A stretch of 64,000 nt of DNA from Siphonodentalium dalli (GCA_032622095.1 CP136069.1:12694450-12758449); one strand, 5' to 3'. Counted from the first letter of the stretch, positions 21,185 through 33,379 are shown. The notes: generated by a model not told the origin, from the sequence alone. Numbers and translations are program-made.

Positions 21185-22600
21185 GGACTAGCAGGTGACC
21201 CGACTTCATCCGGGCTTTGACCTTGAATTGACCATTTTGAAGGTCAAGGTAAGGTCGGAGTCACGATTTGACCCGTCCAAAACACTCCCCGGACAAAATC
21301 CGTCCAGCAGTTTTCCCGGCCATAGCTAACAGACAAACAAACAGACAGAAGTCCAAAATATATATTAGATCATTTGTGGGTACCCGTTTCAAGGTGAAGG
21401 TCATCTCTGACGGAAAACTGACCCGATGAAAATCTCCCCATTCCCAGGAACCCCTAAGTACGAACACAGAATCACACAACACGCTCATGTCTGTACACAG
21501 ACACAACACGCTCATGTCTGGACACATACACGCTCTTTATCAACGACACTGCGGATACGAACGCTCTTTAACTATCACGCGATTAACCCATGAACTACCC
21601 ATTGCGGTGGCGGGGGATTGGAGAATGAGTGCTCTGACGTTCTCAGAAGCGGTGCGATAACATTCCATCTGGGATTTTACCCTTAGATAGGAAGTTTGGG
21701 CTCAATCCGTCCGACAGTTTTCCCGGCCATAGCTAACAAACAAACAAACAAACAGAAGTCCCAAAATATATATTAGACTAGCCGATGAGCCCGACGTTGT
21801 CCGGGCTATTCAAAAACCAAATTTCAAGTCGATAGCTCCACCCGTTTCCGAGATCTGGTCTGCGCATGCGCGAAGCTGGCGTCGCACGGGCTCGGCGACC
21901 CGATAAAATTTGTATCCGGGGCAAGATACATTCACATATCAAATTTCAAGTCGATAGCTCCACCCGTTTCCGAGATCTCGTCTGCGCATGCGCTGCACGG
22001 GCATCGCACGGGCTCGCCAATACGACAACGACGACTGCCTGGTCAAACTACACACGGATAGGAAGTTTGGTCTCGATCGGTCGAGAATCGTAGATTTGTA
22101 TAAATGACAGACAAACATACAGACAGATTGTATCAAAATATATAAGAGACTAGCCGATGAGCCCGACATTGTCCGAGCTATTCAAAAACCAAATTTCAAG
22201 TCGATAGCTCTACCCAGCCCGACGTTGTCCGGGGTATTCAAAAACCAAATTTCAAGTCGATAGCTCCACCCGTTTCCGAGATCTGGTCTGCGCATGTGCG
22301 AAGCTGGCGTCGCACGGGCTCGGCGACCCGATAAAATTTGTATCCGGGGCAAGATACATTCACATAGCAAATTTCAAGTCGATAGCTCCACCCGTTTCCG
22401 AGATCTCGTCTGCGCATGCGCGAAGCGGGCGCCGCACGGGCTCGCCAATACGACAACGACGACCGCCTGGTCAAACTACACACACGTACCAAGTTTCGTC
22501 CCGATCGGTCGAGAATTGTAGATTTGTATTAATGACATACATACAGACAGACAGACAGACCGACAAACAGAGGTCTTCAAAATATATATGAGATAGTGGT
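21185..22600 (+). repeat. GC-rich tandem repeat region (CTAGCCGATGAGCCCGACGT)
   Basis: Units start ACTAGC(A/C)G(G/A)TGACCCG-like and contain TTGTCCGGGCTATTCAAAAA, TCAAGTCGATAGCTCCACCC, GTTTCCGAGATCTGGTCTGC and GCATGCGCGAAGC. They end with ACAGACAAACAGACAGA and AAAATATATATTAGA. GC content is clearly above the surroundings. These look like copies of a dispersed, tail-bearing repeat of undetermined class. Confidence 0.8.
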
Positions 22601-22900
22601 TGGGCGCGAAGTGCCCGGGATGGTCGAAAAGATCGAGTGATCTTCTCCTTCACCCCTCGGTTTGTTGTTTTGAGGATATTGAACATAGAAAATCATCATG
22701 TCCGAACGCGGCAAACGTTAAATTGAATTGAATGTTGTATGTTGTATGGGGAAGAGCCCACGAGATTGCAAATGTTTGCAAATGGTGGAGTAACTTGCCT
22801 AATATTGCTGGATGGGAGGTGACAGTTAAGTGTTAATATCTGTGGATAGTGGGTTGTGAATTGTGTAATCCTCAATCTGGATATACCCTGTAACCCAGAC

Positions 22901-23510
22901 GCTAGGGGGCGATTCCTTTCATTCTGCTCGGCTACAACGAGTAAATTACCCGGGGTAAAAGTGAATGGAATGATTTTTAGTGGCCGGAGTAATCTAAAAA
23001 TAATACAGTTACAACTGCAAACAAAACATAATTTTTTATTCAGGAAATTTGACAAAACTCACACTGGGCGTGTCGAACGGATGAAGACTTAAGTAAATAA
23101 GCAAAAATATCTGATATTCACAATGAAACTAACGAGAATTTTGACTTTTATCGAACAAGCAAAATACCTAATTTTAGAACAACCTTGATTCTAAGTATCT
23201 AAAACTTTGGTTAAATAATTTTAACTGTCATTCAATTGAGTTATATATTTCTAAATTATATATTACATATTTATGACAAATTATTAAAAATTAAATTCAT
23301 TTAGTCCATTACATAAATATTGCCCTGTGCTTTTTCAGTTGACAACCGATCTTTTCGCGGAAAGTGACGTCACATTACAATTCGCTCGAAATTACACTAC
23401 CTCGGCTGTAGGTGTATTTACGCTGAATTTATGCCCAATCATTCCATTCATTGCCCATTGTAATTTCATTACTCGTGGTAGCCGAGTGTAATGAATGGAA
23501 TCGCCCCCAG
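22901..23510 (+). mobile_element. ~610-bp TIR element (CTAGGGGGCGATTCCTTTCA)
   Basis: The left end GGGGGCGATTCCTTTCATTC...GGCTACAACGAGTAA pairs with the right end TTACTCGTGGTAGCCGAGTG...GGAATCGCCCCC over ~45 bp. No transposase. It lies between the arms of the larger inverted repeat. Confidence 0.75.
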
Positions 23511-23676
23511 GAGATATTTTCATGGGTCAGCAGCAGCTGATCATAATCCCAACTGGCATGCATTGACCCATCTAATTCAGTTCACAAACAGCATTACTGA
23601 GCAATGAAATCTACCATTTGTAAACAACTGCTTCAAAGTAAAAAATCCATAGAACACTCAAGAAATGTGAGTATAT

Positions 23677-23957
23677 TTTGATGTTCATCATTCTTCACAG
23701 TGTTCAGTACACATTGCCATATTTGTTCTTTGATATGGACTTTGTGTTTGTTGAATTTGGGTTCGAACAAAATAAATTATAAAATTTTTCATAAATTTCA
23801 CATTTTGTATTTCTAACCATAATCCACCATGAATTATACTCTTTAAATGTTGCATCAATGAATTTGGTTGCTTTGATTACTAATAAAAATGAACATAATC
23901 CTTGATTTTGACTCCATCGAATATGGGTTGAAAATGGGTTAGCAAAGTCTCTAATCC
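23677..23957 (-). repeat. Right arm of the ~280-bp inverted repeat
   Basis: ATGTTCATCATTCTTCACAG to GGGTTAGCAAAGTCTCTAAT; complement of 20841-21121. Confidence 0.85.
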
Positions 23958-24279
23958 TCCAGCGACATCAAAAGGGACGAATCTTAATTCCAAATTTGCG
24001 AAAATTGTCAGACATGGACATAGGATTGAGATGGTAGCACGTGAAAATTTGATCAAAATGTTCAATAGTTGGAAATTTCAGGACTGAAATTACACATCAG
24101 TTGAAAAAATAACAAAAAGATGACATTTATCTAATGTAAAAATTTAAATCCTTCTTACATTTGGTCAAAATACCACCATATCAGATGTTAGGACAGATAT
24201 ATCCGACAATTTGACAGTGTGAAATATACCAGTTGTTCAATTGCAGCCAAAATTGATTTTCCAGATTTGGTTTAGTTTA

Positions 24280-24695
24280 AGGAGGTCAAGTGACCAATTT
24301 TGAATGGGCATTTCCATGCAAATCTCTGCAGCAAAGGTAAATAGTTGCAAATATTTCTGGGTGTGACTTTGTGCGTTATTGAAAACAATACACATTTATT
24401 TGGCGGGTCGGCTTAGAATTTGTTCCATTAGAAAATTGATGTATTTATTTTTGTATTTTTTATTGATTTTTCCAAACTATGTCAAGTGATCTAATTTATA
24501 GAAAAAAATTCTCAAAAATAAATTTATAGCAAAAGTTGGCTATTTACCAAGACCAGCCGCCAGTTAAATGTTATGTCTGTTTAATCATATGGCTGCTTTA
24601 GTTCCCAGACAACTGCTTCATATATATCTTTTGCAGGGGAGATTTGCATGGAAATCCCCATTCAAAATTAGTCACTTTACCTCCCCATAAAAGAG
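24280..24695 (+). mobile_element. Foldback element with ~58-bp arms containing ATGCAAAT
   Basis: The left arm GGAGGTCAAGTGACCAATTT...TTCCATGCAAATCTCTGCAG pairs with the right arm GGGGAGATTTGCATGGAAAT...CATTCAAAATTAGTCACTTT. About 300 bp of AT-rich interior. Both arms keep an octamer ATGCAAAT. Confidence 0.78.
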
Positions 24696-25680
24696 GAAGT
24701 GCAGTAACTGTTGAAAATTCCTAGTTGTACATACATGTACCCAAACAGAAACTACATTTTCACGTCATTATTTAAAAGTATAGCATGTTGATTGCTGAGC
24801 AAAAAAAACAAAGAAGAAGAAAGTTCACATATAGGAATCTTAAATGAGACAGATTGTCAAGTTTGAACAACCATCCCCCATGCATCCCCACAGAAAGATT
24901 ATAGAAACAAATTATTGAGTTTATATCTAAATTCAAATTAAACTGAAAGATATATATACGAATAGTAGCATTTGAAGAACAAATAATTGTGGATTTCCAG
25001 ATGAGTAATCGCGTCTACTCTAAAAAAAAAAATTGAAATGCATTCAACAAACATAAAATGAAAAAAAAATTATGAATAGATTGCCCACGTTTATTAAGGG
25101 ACACGTCAGCGGTAGCAGGAACAATAAATAACAAAATCTTACATTATTAAAATATTTTAAAATATACTTGTTCGCTAATAATAATGACCAGTTTTATATA
25201 GCGATTAACCAATTGCTTGCTCTAACACGCTTGGTACAATATTACCCCAGTCATTTGTACAAGCCAACCAATGAACTGGCTGCAGCCATTGCAGGCACTG
25301 CTCTAGTTTGATCAGAACGTGCTCTGATACTCATCAGTATGACAAGCTGACTGGTACTCTTTTAACGCATGAGTGATGCGAAGCCGACACAGTACGAGCG
25401 ACCTTGCTCAAGGGTCACAACTTGGCATGGGTTTTGAAACAGCTAGCAATCGGACAATTGCACATCGATCAAAGCGGCCAAGCCACTGCTATATGGAGAC
25501 TCAATGACCGGCGACGTGCTGCGAACCCATATCGATGTGTTTACAGCGAACACAAGTTCCGACACGCTAACCACCGGACCATGGAACTCCACACAATGTT
25601 TTTTGGACACTCTAGCATCGTAGATTGATGTGTGTTAGCGACTGTTAACTGAACAATATCTCACCAATAGGTGTATATGA
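24696..25680 (+). other. Intron sequence without recognised gene
   Basis: AT-rich to 25200. A more GC-rich stretch at 25320-25630 (CATGAGTGATGCGAAGCCGA, GGACAATTGCACATCGATCA) carries a 74-codon frame I do not recognise; no splice phase connects it to the gene. Confidence 0.5.
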
Positions 25681-25688
25681 GTGCCAGT

Positions 25689-25872
25689 TACAGTAATGGC
25701 CTAAATAATTTTTCAAGATTTAGTTGGAAATATGGCTTGTTGCCATTCATCGGAAAGCTCTCAGTGAGAGCTTTCTGATGAATGGCAACAAGCCATATTT
25801 CCGACTAAATTCTGAAAAATTACCCATAATTCTGCTGTGGTTAAGGTGTCGATTATTTAGGGCATTAATGTA
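25689..25872 (+). mobile_element. Palindromic TA-flanked MITE
   Basis: TACAGTAATGGCCTAAATAA to TTAGGGCATTAATGTA. The left arm lost part of the ACCACAGCAGAATTATGG segment. Confidence 0.85.
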
Positions 25873-26349
25873 TATCATGCTGATATTAAAATGTAACATT
25901 GCAGATTCAATGAAGGCAATTAGTTATAACGAGAATTTGTTATTTATTGTTCCTGCACAAAATGAACAGGCAAAACAGAAACAAAATCAGAGAAAAACAA
26001 GTAATCGAGTTGAAGAATGCTAACTCGGAATGGGATGCAGAACAGGACAGTGTGCAAAATGAAATGTTCCACAATTGGAATCTGAATCTGACATGGCACT
26101 GATGGGGGGGGGGGTGTTCAGTTAAACCTTCACCAAAATGAAAACCGTTTATCCATGTCCATATATACTAGCAAGTGGGGATTATTGGATTAAAGTCGGT
26201 AATTGTATACAAATAACAATTGAAAATTAAATCACATACAAAAATAAATGCTGAAAACGACAAAAAATAGATCTCATGTTCATGTCGTAAATCCACAGCA
26301 CAGTGACAAACTACAATACCATGGCTCTCTTATTTTTGCTGGTCTGGAT

Positions 26350-26753
26350 TTTGACCCTTTACCCAACAGAAGGGCCCTGTGCCAATGCATTCTCTTATAT
26401 ATGCGAGTCGACCATAGGTCGCCTCGCATATATAAGAGAATGCATTGGCTTAACACATTAAAAATTATAAAATTGTTAAAGAATGTAAGAAAAAATGGTA
26501 AAAAGTGTTAAAAAAAGATTTTTTTTAGGCCAATGCATTCTCTTATATATGCGAGGCGACCTATGGTCGACTCGCATATATAAGAGAATGCATTGGCACA
26601 GGGTATAACTGTAACTGTCACAATGTGGTCAAGGAGCCGGTTCCAATGATATCCATATTTGTATGGTTCTATAATTGAGACAGACCGAGGATATTTTAGG
26701 CTGTTGAAGCTTTATTTGGCCGGTTTTGGCCGGTTTGTTGGGTAAAGGGTTAA
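26350..26753 (+). mobile_element. piggyBac-like MITE, full length
   Basis: GACCCTTTACCCAACAGAAG to GGTTTGTTGGGTAAAGGGTTAA, with both long hairpins and the AT-rich centre. The left TTAA has mutated to TTGA. Confidence 0.88.
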
Positions 26754-27175
26754 ATAGGCGAAACACGACCATATGACCTTTTGTGGCCATGCATTTTCAC
26801 CAACCGCTAACTACCAGGTCAGAGCTGTACAGGCCAAATAGGTTGGATAGCAGATTTCAATGACCGCTCAGCAAAGCGGCACATTGGCCCACATGGACAG
26901 TCAGCTTATCCCATTACTAAACATCCAAAAGACCAGTGTGTTCACCACACGTAGTGTCCGAATACCCATCTGCCACTCATATATGATATATGCATTGGTA
27001 TGTGGGTTTTAAATCAGATAATGACTTAAGACACACATAATTATCTGCGGCCGCTTCTCGGCCTTGGGTGATTATTTGGCCTCAGGCACTTTACAAGGTC
27101 ATTATCCTTTACTTATGCCTCATCTTCTGGGAAGTATCTGTAGCCTCAAATTAATATAGCGTCACCAAGCCTTGA

Positions 27176-27800
27176 AATAGTGAGCCTGTAATTTGCAGAA
27201 TGAGGTCCCCAGAAGGTGAATTTAGTGATGCTATATACCCCGCATAGCGGGGGTAGCATCACCAAATTCACCTTCTGGGAACCTCATTCTGCTGAGGTGT
27301 AAGCAGAATGAGGTTCCCAGAGGGTGAATTTGGTGATGCTAGCCCGCTATGCAGGGTAGCATCACTAAATTCACCCTCTGGGAACCTCATTCTGCAATTG
27401 ACAGGCTTACTATTTCAAGGCTTGAGCGTCACCAATTTTATTCTCTGAGGATCTCATTCTGCATGGCCTCATCTGTTATGGGAGACTTAGACTCAGATTT
27501 AAGTTCCCAGATGGTGAAGATGGGGATGTGCACCCATTGGGCACCTCGATTATCCAATGTGTTGTCTGCCAATTTGGGGATATAGAGAAACTAAACTAAT
27601 AAAGAAATTCTAAAGTTTCTAAAGAAACTAAAAAATGGTTTACTTGTTGATAAAGATTTTTTGCAGAGAAGATGAGGCCTAAGCTGAATGAGGTCCCCCG
27701 AGGGTGAATTTAGTAATACTGGACCGCTGTACAGGGTAGCACCATTAAATTCACCCTCTGGTGACCTCTTTCTGCAAATGTCCGGCATCATATTTTCCTG
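27176..27800 (+). mobile_element. Cluster of palindromic GAATGAGGTCC-family elements
   Basis: Two adjacent hairpins (27176-27300 and 27300-27424), then the family spacer (AGATGGTGAAGATGGGGATG, AATTTGGGGATATAGAGAAA) and a third hairpin at about 27675-27785 (GAATGAGGTCCCCCGAGGGT). The outer ends are CAAGCCTTGAAATAG and CTATTTCAAGGCTTG. Confidence 0.82.
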
Positions 27801-28348
27801 CCTGTTCTCTCGGCCTATTTTCTCCTTATATTATCAGACTATACTATCATCACAAACGACAAACTCAACAATATATCTCTCTTCTCAGGCAATTAGATCT
27901 CAATTTTGAGAAGAGGAAGGGAGGCTATATATATTTTTTATTTTTTATTCATAATCTGGAAAACATATTCCAGAAACAAATAGAATTCATTTTCGTGGTT
28001 TAAATCCAATATTTCTAACAGAAAATATTGAGAGAAAAAAATTGTTTAAAGAAACTTTCAGTGTTCTTGGGAGTTATTTGTTCCAGTCTTGTTGTGCATT
28101 TTTTTTCTCCGCTGCCGAATTTCAAAATATAATGGAGCATATTTCAAAGTAATTCTATTATTTGTCAACGTTTATTAGGCATACAAAATATAAAAAAAAC
28201 CTTGTGACACCGATAAAAGAAAATAATGACATTTGTCCAGTGTTTTATTTTTCTCATAACAACATGGTACATAAGCCCCATTTCTATTGACAACACTATG
28301 ATTGAATATCTGGTCTGCTTAATAAAGTGGAGAAATAATAGAATTACT

Positions 28349-28565
28349 TTCAGTAATGCCCTAATTAATTTTACTCCTTAACCACAGCAGAATTATGGGT
28401 AATTTTTCAGGATTTAGTTGGAAATATGGCATGTTGCCATTCATCTGAAAGCTCTAACTGAGAGCTTTCCGATGAATGGCAACAAGCCATATTTCAGACT
28501 AAATCCTGAAAAATTACCGATAATTCTGCTGTGTTTAAGGAGTCGATTATTTAGGGCATTAGTGA
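28349..28565 (+). mobile_element. Palindromic TA-type MITE, ends slightly mutated
   Basis: TTTCAGTAATGCCCTAATTA to TTTAGGGCATTAGTGAA with full-length arms; the usual TACAG end has become TTCAG. Confidence 0.84.
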
Positions 28566-28569
28566 ACTA

Positions 28570-29220
28570 ACGTCATATACACATCAACCAGGAAAAACAC
28601 CAGCTGAACTTAACTTGTATACATATGTGTTTGATAATTGTTTTTATTTTATCATAAAATACCAACAAAAAAATACTAATAGAAATACACCCTGTTGACA
28701 ATATTCTGTCTGTTTAACTATTTTGATCACTATTGAAGCACCTTAGTCTCATCAACAATTTTAGATTCAATTTACTTGTTTCCCATTCACCATTGTACCC
28801 CTCCCCATTTTACCCCTCACCATTTTACCCCTCCCCCTTTTTTCACTGCTATTGTTAGCATGTTATCAGCCCCCAACTTACCAGTAACTTTTTAATTATT
28901 TTTTTATTTTGTGATTTTATGTGCATATGTCTTATGTTTGCAATTGTATTTTTTGTTTAACATGTCAAGCGTTTTAGAGCACTTAGGCGGATTTACGCTA
29001 TACAAAACTGTTATTTATTATTTTATTTTTTATTTGAAATACGCTTCATTTTTATTTGAAATTTTGCTTCATAGAAAAAATTAACACTGAGAACGGGATG
29101 TGACACTGAACTGTGTCCAAGTGATTACAGAATGTGTATTTGCCTTTTGCAACCAACACCATGAAATCAATGAGTTTATTATATTTCTGACTTTCTGAAC
29201 TTTCTCTTGATTTGCGTTAT
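28570..29220 (+). other. Intron sequence, no gene seen
   Basis: Contains a short C-rich direct repeat (CATTTTACCCCTCACCATTT, 28793-28850) and, near 28965-29030, GTTTTAGAGCACTTAGGCGG followed by TTACGCTATACAAAACTGTT and ATT-rich sequence, a tail seen in dispersed repeats. Confidence 0.5.
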
Positions 29221-29224
29221 TATT

Positions 29225-29790
29225 AAAAAAGGGGGGTATACTGTTTTGCACCTGTCCGTCCGTGGAACCGTCCGTCCGTCCGTACGTACGTCCGATGTCT
29301 GTTCATGTCATAACTTGAACAGTAGTGCTCAGATCTCAATGAAATTAGGTATAGATTTTCACTGCTATGAGGACATTAAATAGAGGGTTCCATCGTGTTG
29401 TTCGGATTTTCCATTATAGAGTTATTCATCTTTGTTTATCTGGAAATGTTGGCTTTTCGGTCCGTCTGGTGTCTGTTCATGTCGTAACTTCAACAGTTGT
29501 GCTGGGATCTCAATGAAATTTGGTATGGATGTTCAATACTATGAGGACATTAAATAGCGGGTTCCATCGTTTTGTTCGGATTTTTCATTCATGAGTTATA
29601 CATCTTTGTTTATCTGGAAATCTTGGCTTTTTGGTCCATCCGATGTCTGTTCAGGTCATAACTTGAACAGTAGTCCTTGGATCTCAATGAAATTTTGGAT
29701 GAATGTTCACCACTATGAGGACGTTTAATGGCGCATTCAACTGTTTTGTTTTGGTTTTTCATAGTTATTCATCTTTGTTTATATAATTTA
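29225..29790 (+). repeat. TCCG-led tandem repeat
   Basis: GGGGGGTATACTGTTTTGCA, CCGTCCGTCCGTACGTACGT and three ~180-bp units with ATGTCTGTTCATGTCATAAC, AGATCTCAATGAAATTAGGT and GAGGACATTAAATAGAGGGT. A related single unit occurs at 41455-41640. Confidence 0.85.
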
Positions 29791-29797
29791 TTCTTAG

Positions 29798-29930
29798 AAT
29801 CGAGAGAAGTACCTGGATGAAGCTGGATCACACCTGACTAATAGCTGTGACAAGCAAGAAATTCCTGGTCGCCATGACAACTGGCTGTCATGTGATCATG
29901 ACATTACGAAACAAGTCAAGGAAATCTCCG
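29798..29930 (+). CDS. TBC1D2: TBC1D2-like gene, exon 5 (linker after PH domain)
   Basis: Acceptor TTTATTCTTAG, donor GTAAGAC at 29931; enters in phase 0 and leaves in phase 1. It encodes NREKYLDEAGSHLTNSCDK, then QEIPGRHDNWLSCDHDITK and QVKEIS. The first residues continue the charged helix that follows the PH domain; the rest is a hydrophilic linker with no motif I recognise. The exon directly follows a TCCG-led repeat (29225-29790), so that repeat inserted within about 10 bp of the polypyrimidine tract. Confidence 0.85.
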
Positions 29931-30609
29931 GTAAGACAGTGATATAAGCATTCACAGCAGTCTGCATAACTCTTTGATAACCAGGACCACTCGCCAAATT
30001 AACCAGGACCACTCGCCAAATTAACCAAATTCAAAAATAATTCACATTTGGCAAAATATAGTTTCATTATAGCAAAATAATTGGCAAGTTTATTCTAATT
30101 TCCACAAGGAAATCAAAGTTTTTTTTATTAAGAAACTTGTCACTCAATACCACCACGATAAAAAAAAGACCCTCACACATAGCCGAACACATAGCCGAAT
30201 ATGCAGGATAATGCTAGTTATTCTTCATGTATACACCCGTCAGTGAGTTATTCTTACTATATACATCCGTCAGTAAGCCCATTCCAAAAAATTTCGAAAA
30301 AAAACAAATATGTTAATATGGCTTCCCTTAATGTAGCCAAATTTTGCAGCGGGGTATCTCTTGGGGGGGATCCATAGTCCCACCTCTAGTTTATATCATG
30401 TACAAAAGACCTATTGGACAGTCTCACCCCTAGTTAATTATTACCCCAGTCATTGAGCAATGCCAAATCTATTTGGTGCTATTTTACTGGCGAGTGGCGA
30501 GACATGCACATACTCACACCTCCACATGAATTTATGCCTGGCCAAAACAATTATCTCACTATATCTTCAGAATGCCATTCACAACCATGGAATCATCAGT
30601 TATCTCGAG

Positions 30610-30805
30610 GTGAGAGAACACTTAGACGTGACAGTGTTAACACTAGTGGCGAGAGTGACGATGTGTTTATGGCGAACGCATGTGCTTTACATTCAAAAGG
30701 AGGTCGGGACAGGAGGCGGAGTCATAGTGGTGACAGTCTGTGTGCAGCGTACGGCTCTCACGCTCAGAAAAGAATGGAGTCAGTAGGTGAAGAGTCTCAA
30801 ACGAG
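30610..30805 (+). CDS. TBC1D2: TBC1D2-like gene, exon 6 (disordered Ser/Arg-rich linker)
   Basis: The frame stays open for 196 nt, entering in phase 1 (G plus GT gives Gly) and leaving in phase 2, with donor GTTAGT at 30806. It encodes GERTLRRDSVNTSGESDDVF, then a linker with GGRDRRRSHSGDS and KRMESVGEESQT. RRDS and RRRSHS look like basophilic kinase sites (seen as sequence patterns only). The surrounding frame is open from 30453 to 30974, but phase matching to exons 5 and 7 fixes the exon at these limits. The acceptor (TTATCTCGAG) is weak in pyrimidines, so the left edge is less certain than the right. Confidence 0.8.
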
Positions 30806-32340
30806 GTTAGTACCAAGGTCACAGGTCATAGGTCACAGTCCTGATAATAAGGTGCAGGACATTTCGTCGCATGAGAATCAGAAGGTTCTAACTGTATTTT
30901 GGCGGGAAAATGAGTTATTTGTACCGATAGAACCGGCAGCTCATAATCTGTCCATTAAACGCATGATCACGTGACCTCGAGTCCCAGTTTTCACACAAAA
31001 TGCTGTGCAAATACGTTCTATCTCCAATCGGCATTTTTTGGTAGAGCAAGATGGTTCTATCTACAGAGCCAATAATATTGGCAGATCCGCGTCACGTGAT
31101 GTAAGTTTGGCGAATGGCTGCCAACGAAATGTGAATTGTGTTGTCTCGACAATAATATGAGGTAAATATTATAACGTTTCAACATTATTACGGTACAGCC
31201 CAATATAAATGTTCCCTTGAATACTATTTATCTCTTCAACCTACAAAAGTATCAAGATCAAGTCAATAAGACACTTTTGTGAGCTATGTTGTAGATAGAA
31301 CGTTCTGACATTGTGATTTTCAATATATAGTGTATAATAATTTTTATTCGGTGCTCAAAATTTCAATGTCGATTTTCTCTAAAATTGAGTAATGGTAGTT
31401 AGAACCTTCTGGTTCTCACGCGACGATTTGCAGAATGAGGTCCACAGAGGGTGAATTTAGTGATATTACCCCACACAGTGACAATATGACTTTCCTCCAC
31501 AACCTGGACAAGTACAAGAAAATACATACTGTACACAACATTGTATATTGACATTTTTATTATCCATCTGTATGTTTAACCAAATTTTGGGAATAAAAAT
31601 TCATTGATTCAGTTGTCAGTAGAACGCTTTCCTTAAAATTACTTCGTGATGTCACCTGGAGTCCTGATAACTTTTATAAAAGTCATATTGGACTCAATTA
31701 TCATGTGACGGCTTTTGTCCAATCAGAAACAGTGTTTGTAAAGTGATGGATAATAATTTCTTTTATGTGATGAGACTGAATTAGATGCTTTCTTCCATAT
31801 AAAACCTAACTATAGCATTAAGGTAGGAATTATGTGATTAAAAGCTTTTTTCCGGAATACATGTGATAAATCTTTATATTACATAATCCTGCTCTTATTC
31901 CATTCAATAAACCCATTCTATAAATTGTGATATGCAATGTTCGTTGCATAACATGAAATATTGTTAGCTTACCTTTGACTTCTGGTTTGTCGTCTGTTTA
32001 CATTCCGTACGCTACATCTCAAAATATGATAGCATCCAATATTTTTCCAACAAACTCTTATGAACGAAGAGTTTGATAAGTGATTTCATTAAATACGTCA
32101 AAGGGTCTTTATTTATCTAGAACTAGTTCTTTACGCGGGCAAACAATGCATAGTTACGTGAAACTTCATCGCATGCCTTATAGAAGCCAACGTTAGTTTC
32201 ACATCCCATTTGTTGTTTTAAGTTTGTTTTATCGAGGTTTTGGATCAAGTAACAAATAAGATCTACAATGAGTCTCCAGTTTATAGCGGAATTTACAAAA
32301 GGATTGGTCCAGATCTAATTTACTGGAAGAGTTTTGTAAG
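30806..32340 (+). other. Intron with no recognised element
   Basis: Apart from a lone half-hairpin of the GAATGAGGTCC family at 31433-31480 (GAATGAGGTCCACAGAGGGT) I see no structured repeat or exon here. Confidence 0.6.
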
Positions 32341-32530
32341 ATCTAATTTACTGGAAAACTAACTATATATTTTTATAAATTATTAAACTATATATTTTTA
32401 TAAACTAACTATATTTTTATAAACTAACTATATATATTTTTTTAAACTAACTATATATTTTTAATAAATTAACTGTATATTTTTATAAATTAACTGTATA
32501 TTTTTTTTATAAATTAGCTATATATTTTAT
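32340..32530 (+). repeat. AT-rich minisatellite (AACTATATATTTTTATAAAT)
   Basis: Six or seven irregular ~28-bp units of CTAACTATATATTTTTATAA just upstream of exon 7. Confidence 0.85.
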
Positions 32531-32548
32531 GTTTATCTTATATTGCAG

Positions 32549-32641
32549 TAACAATTCTATTTCGAGTGACTCGGCTATTGACCGCGGTGAGATGGTTTGC
32601 CATTCAGCTATTCGCATTCTCGACCTCGAAAGAGGCCTCAT
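32549..32641 (+). CDS. TBC1D2: TBC1D2-like gene, exon 7 (start of coiled-coil region)
   Basis: Acceptor TATCTTATATTGCAG, donor GTGAGTA at 32642; enters in phase 2 (AG plus T gives Ser) and leaves in phase 2. It encodes SNNSISSDSAIDRGEMVC followed by HSAIRILDLERGL. The second half (AIRILDLERGL) begins a heptad-like helix continued in exon 8. An AT-rich minisatellite (about 32340-32530) lies just before the acceptor. Confidence 0.88.
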
Positions 32642-32762
32642 GTGAGTAGCCATCTTGTTCATCATTTATTGCAGCATTCACATGTTTGTCTGGTGTCCTA
32701 AAAAAACATGGAAAAGTCATGGAAAGCAGCATTTTATTTCCATAAATGTCCTTCAATGTATG

Positions 32763-33181
32763 CAAGCCTGAGTTTAGTTTGCCTGTCATTTGCAGAGTGA
32801 GGTCCCCAGAGGGTAAATTTAGTGACACCATCCCAAATAGCGGGCTAGCATCACCAAATTTACCCTTTGGGGAAATCATTCTGCATGGCCTCATCTGCTA
32901 TGGGAGACAAATTGTGTATATTGTGATTGGAAACCTCGATTATGAATGTGTCGTCTGCCAATTTGGGGATATAGAGAAACTAAACTAAAAAAGAAATAGA
33001 ATCTAAGTTTCTATCAAAATTTGATAACAAAGAAACTTTCCAGAGAAGATGAGGCCTTAGCAGAATGAGGTCCCCCGAGGGTGAATTTAGTGATGCTAGC
33101 CCGCTATCCAGGATAACGTCACTAAATTAACTCTCTGGGGACCTCATTCTGCAAATGACAGGCACACTATAATCAGGCTTG
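32763..33181 (+). mobile_element. Composite palindromic GAATGAGGTCC-family element
   Basis: CAAGCCTGAGTTTAGTTTGC opens; the left hairpin GAGGTCCCCAGAGGGTAAAT is followed by the spacer AATTTGGGGATATAGAGAAA and the right hairpin ending CACACTATAATCAGGCTTG. Confidence 0.83.
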
Positions 33182-33223
33182 ACTGAAATTTAAAGAATTA
33201 TGTTGTGGTCAAAGCTGCATGCT

Positions 33224-33379
33224 GACAGTAATGCCCTAAATAATCGACTCCTTAACCACAGCAGAATTATGGGTAACTTTTCAGGATTTAGTCGGAAATA
33301 TGGCTTGTTGTAATTCATCGGAAAGCTCTCACATAATTCTGCTGTGGTTAAGGAGTTGATTATTTAGGGCATAACTGTA
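33224..33379 (+). mobile_element. Palindromic TA-type MITE, right arm shortened
   Basis: GACAGTAATGCCCTAAATAA to TTATTTAGGGCATAACTGTA. The right arm lacks the GGCTTGTTGCCATTC part. Confidence 0.84.

Noticed and set aside
25404-25628. 74-codon GC-richer frame as an exon or transposase fragment
   Set aside because: No recognisable motif, splice signals or repeat partner in the window.
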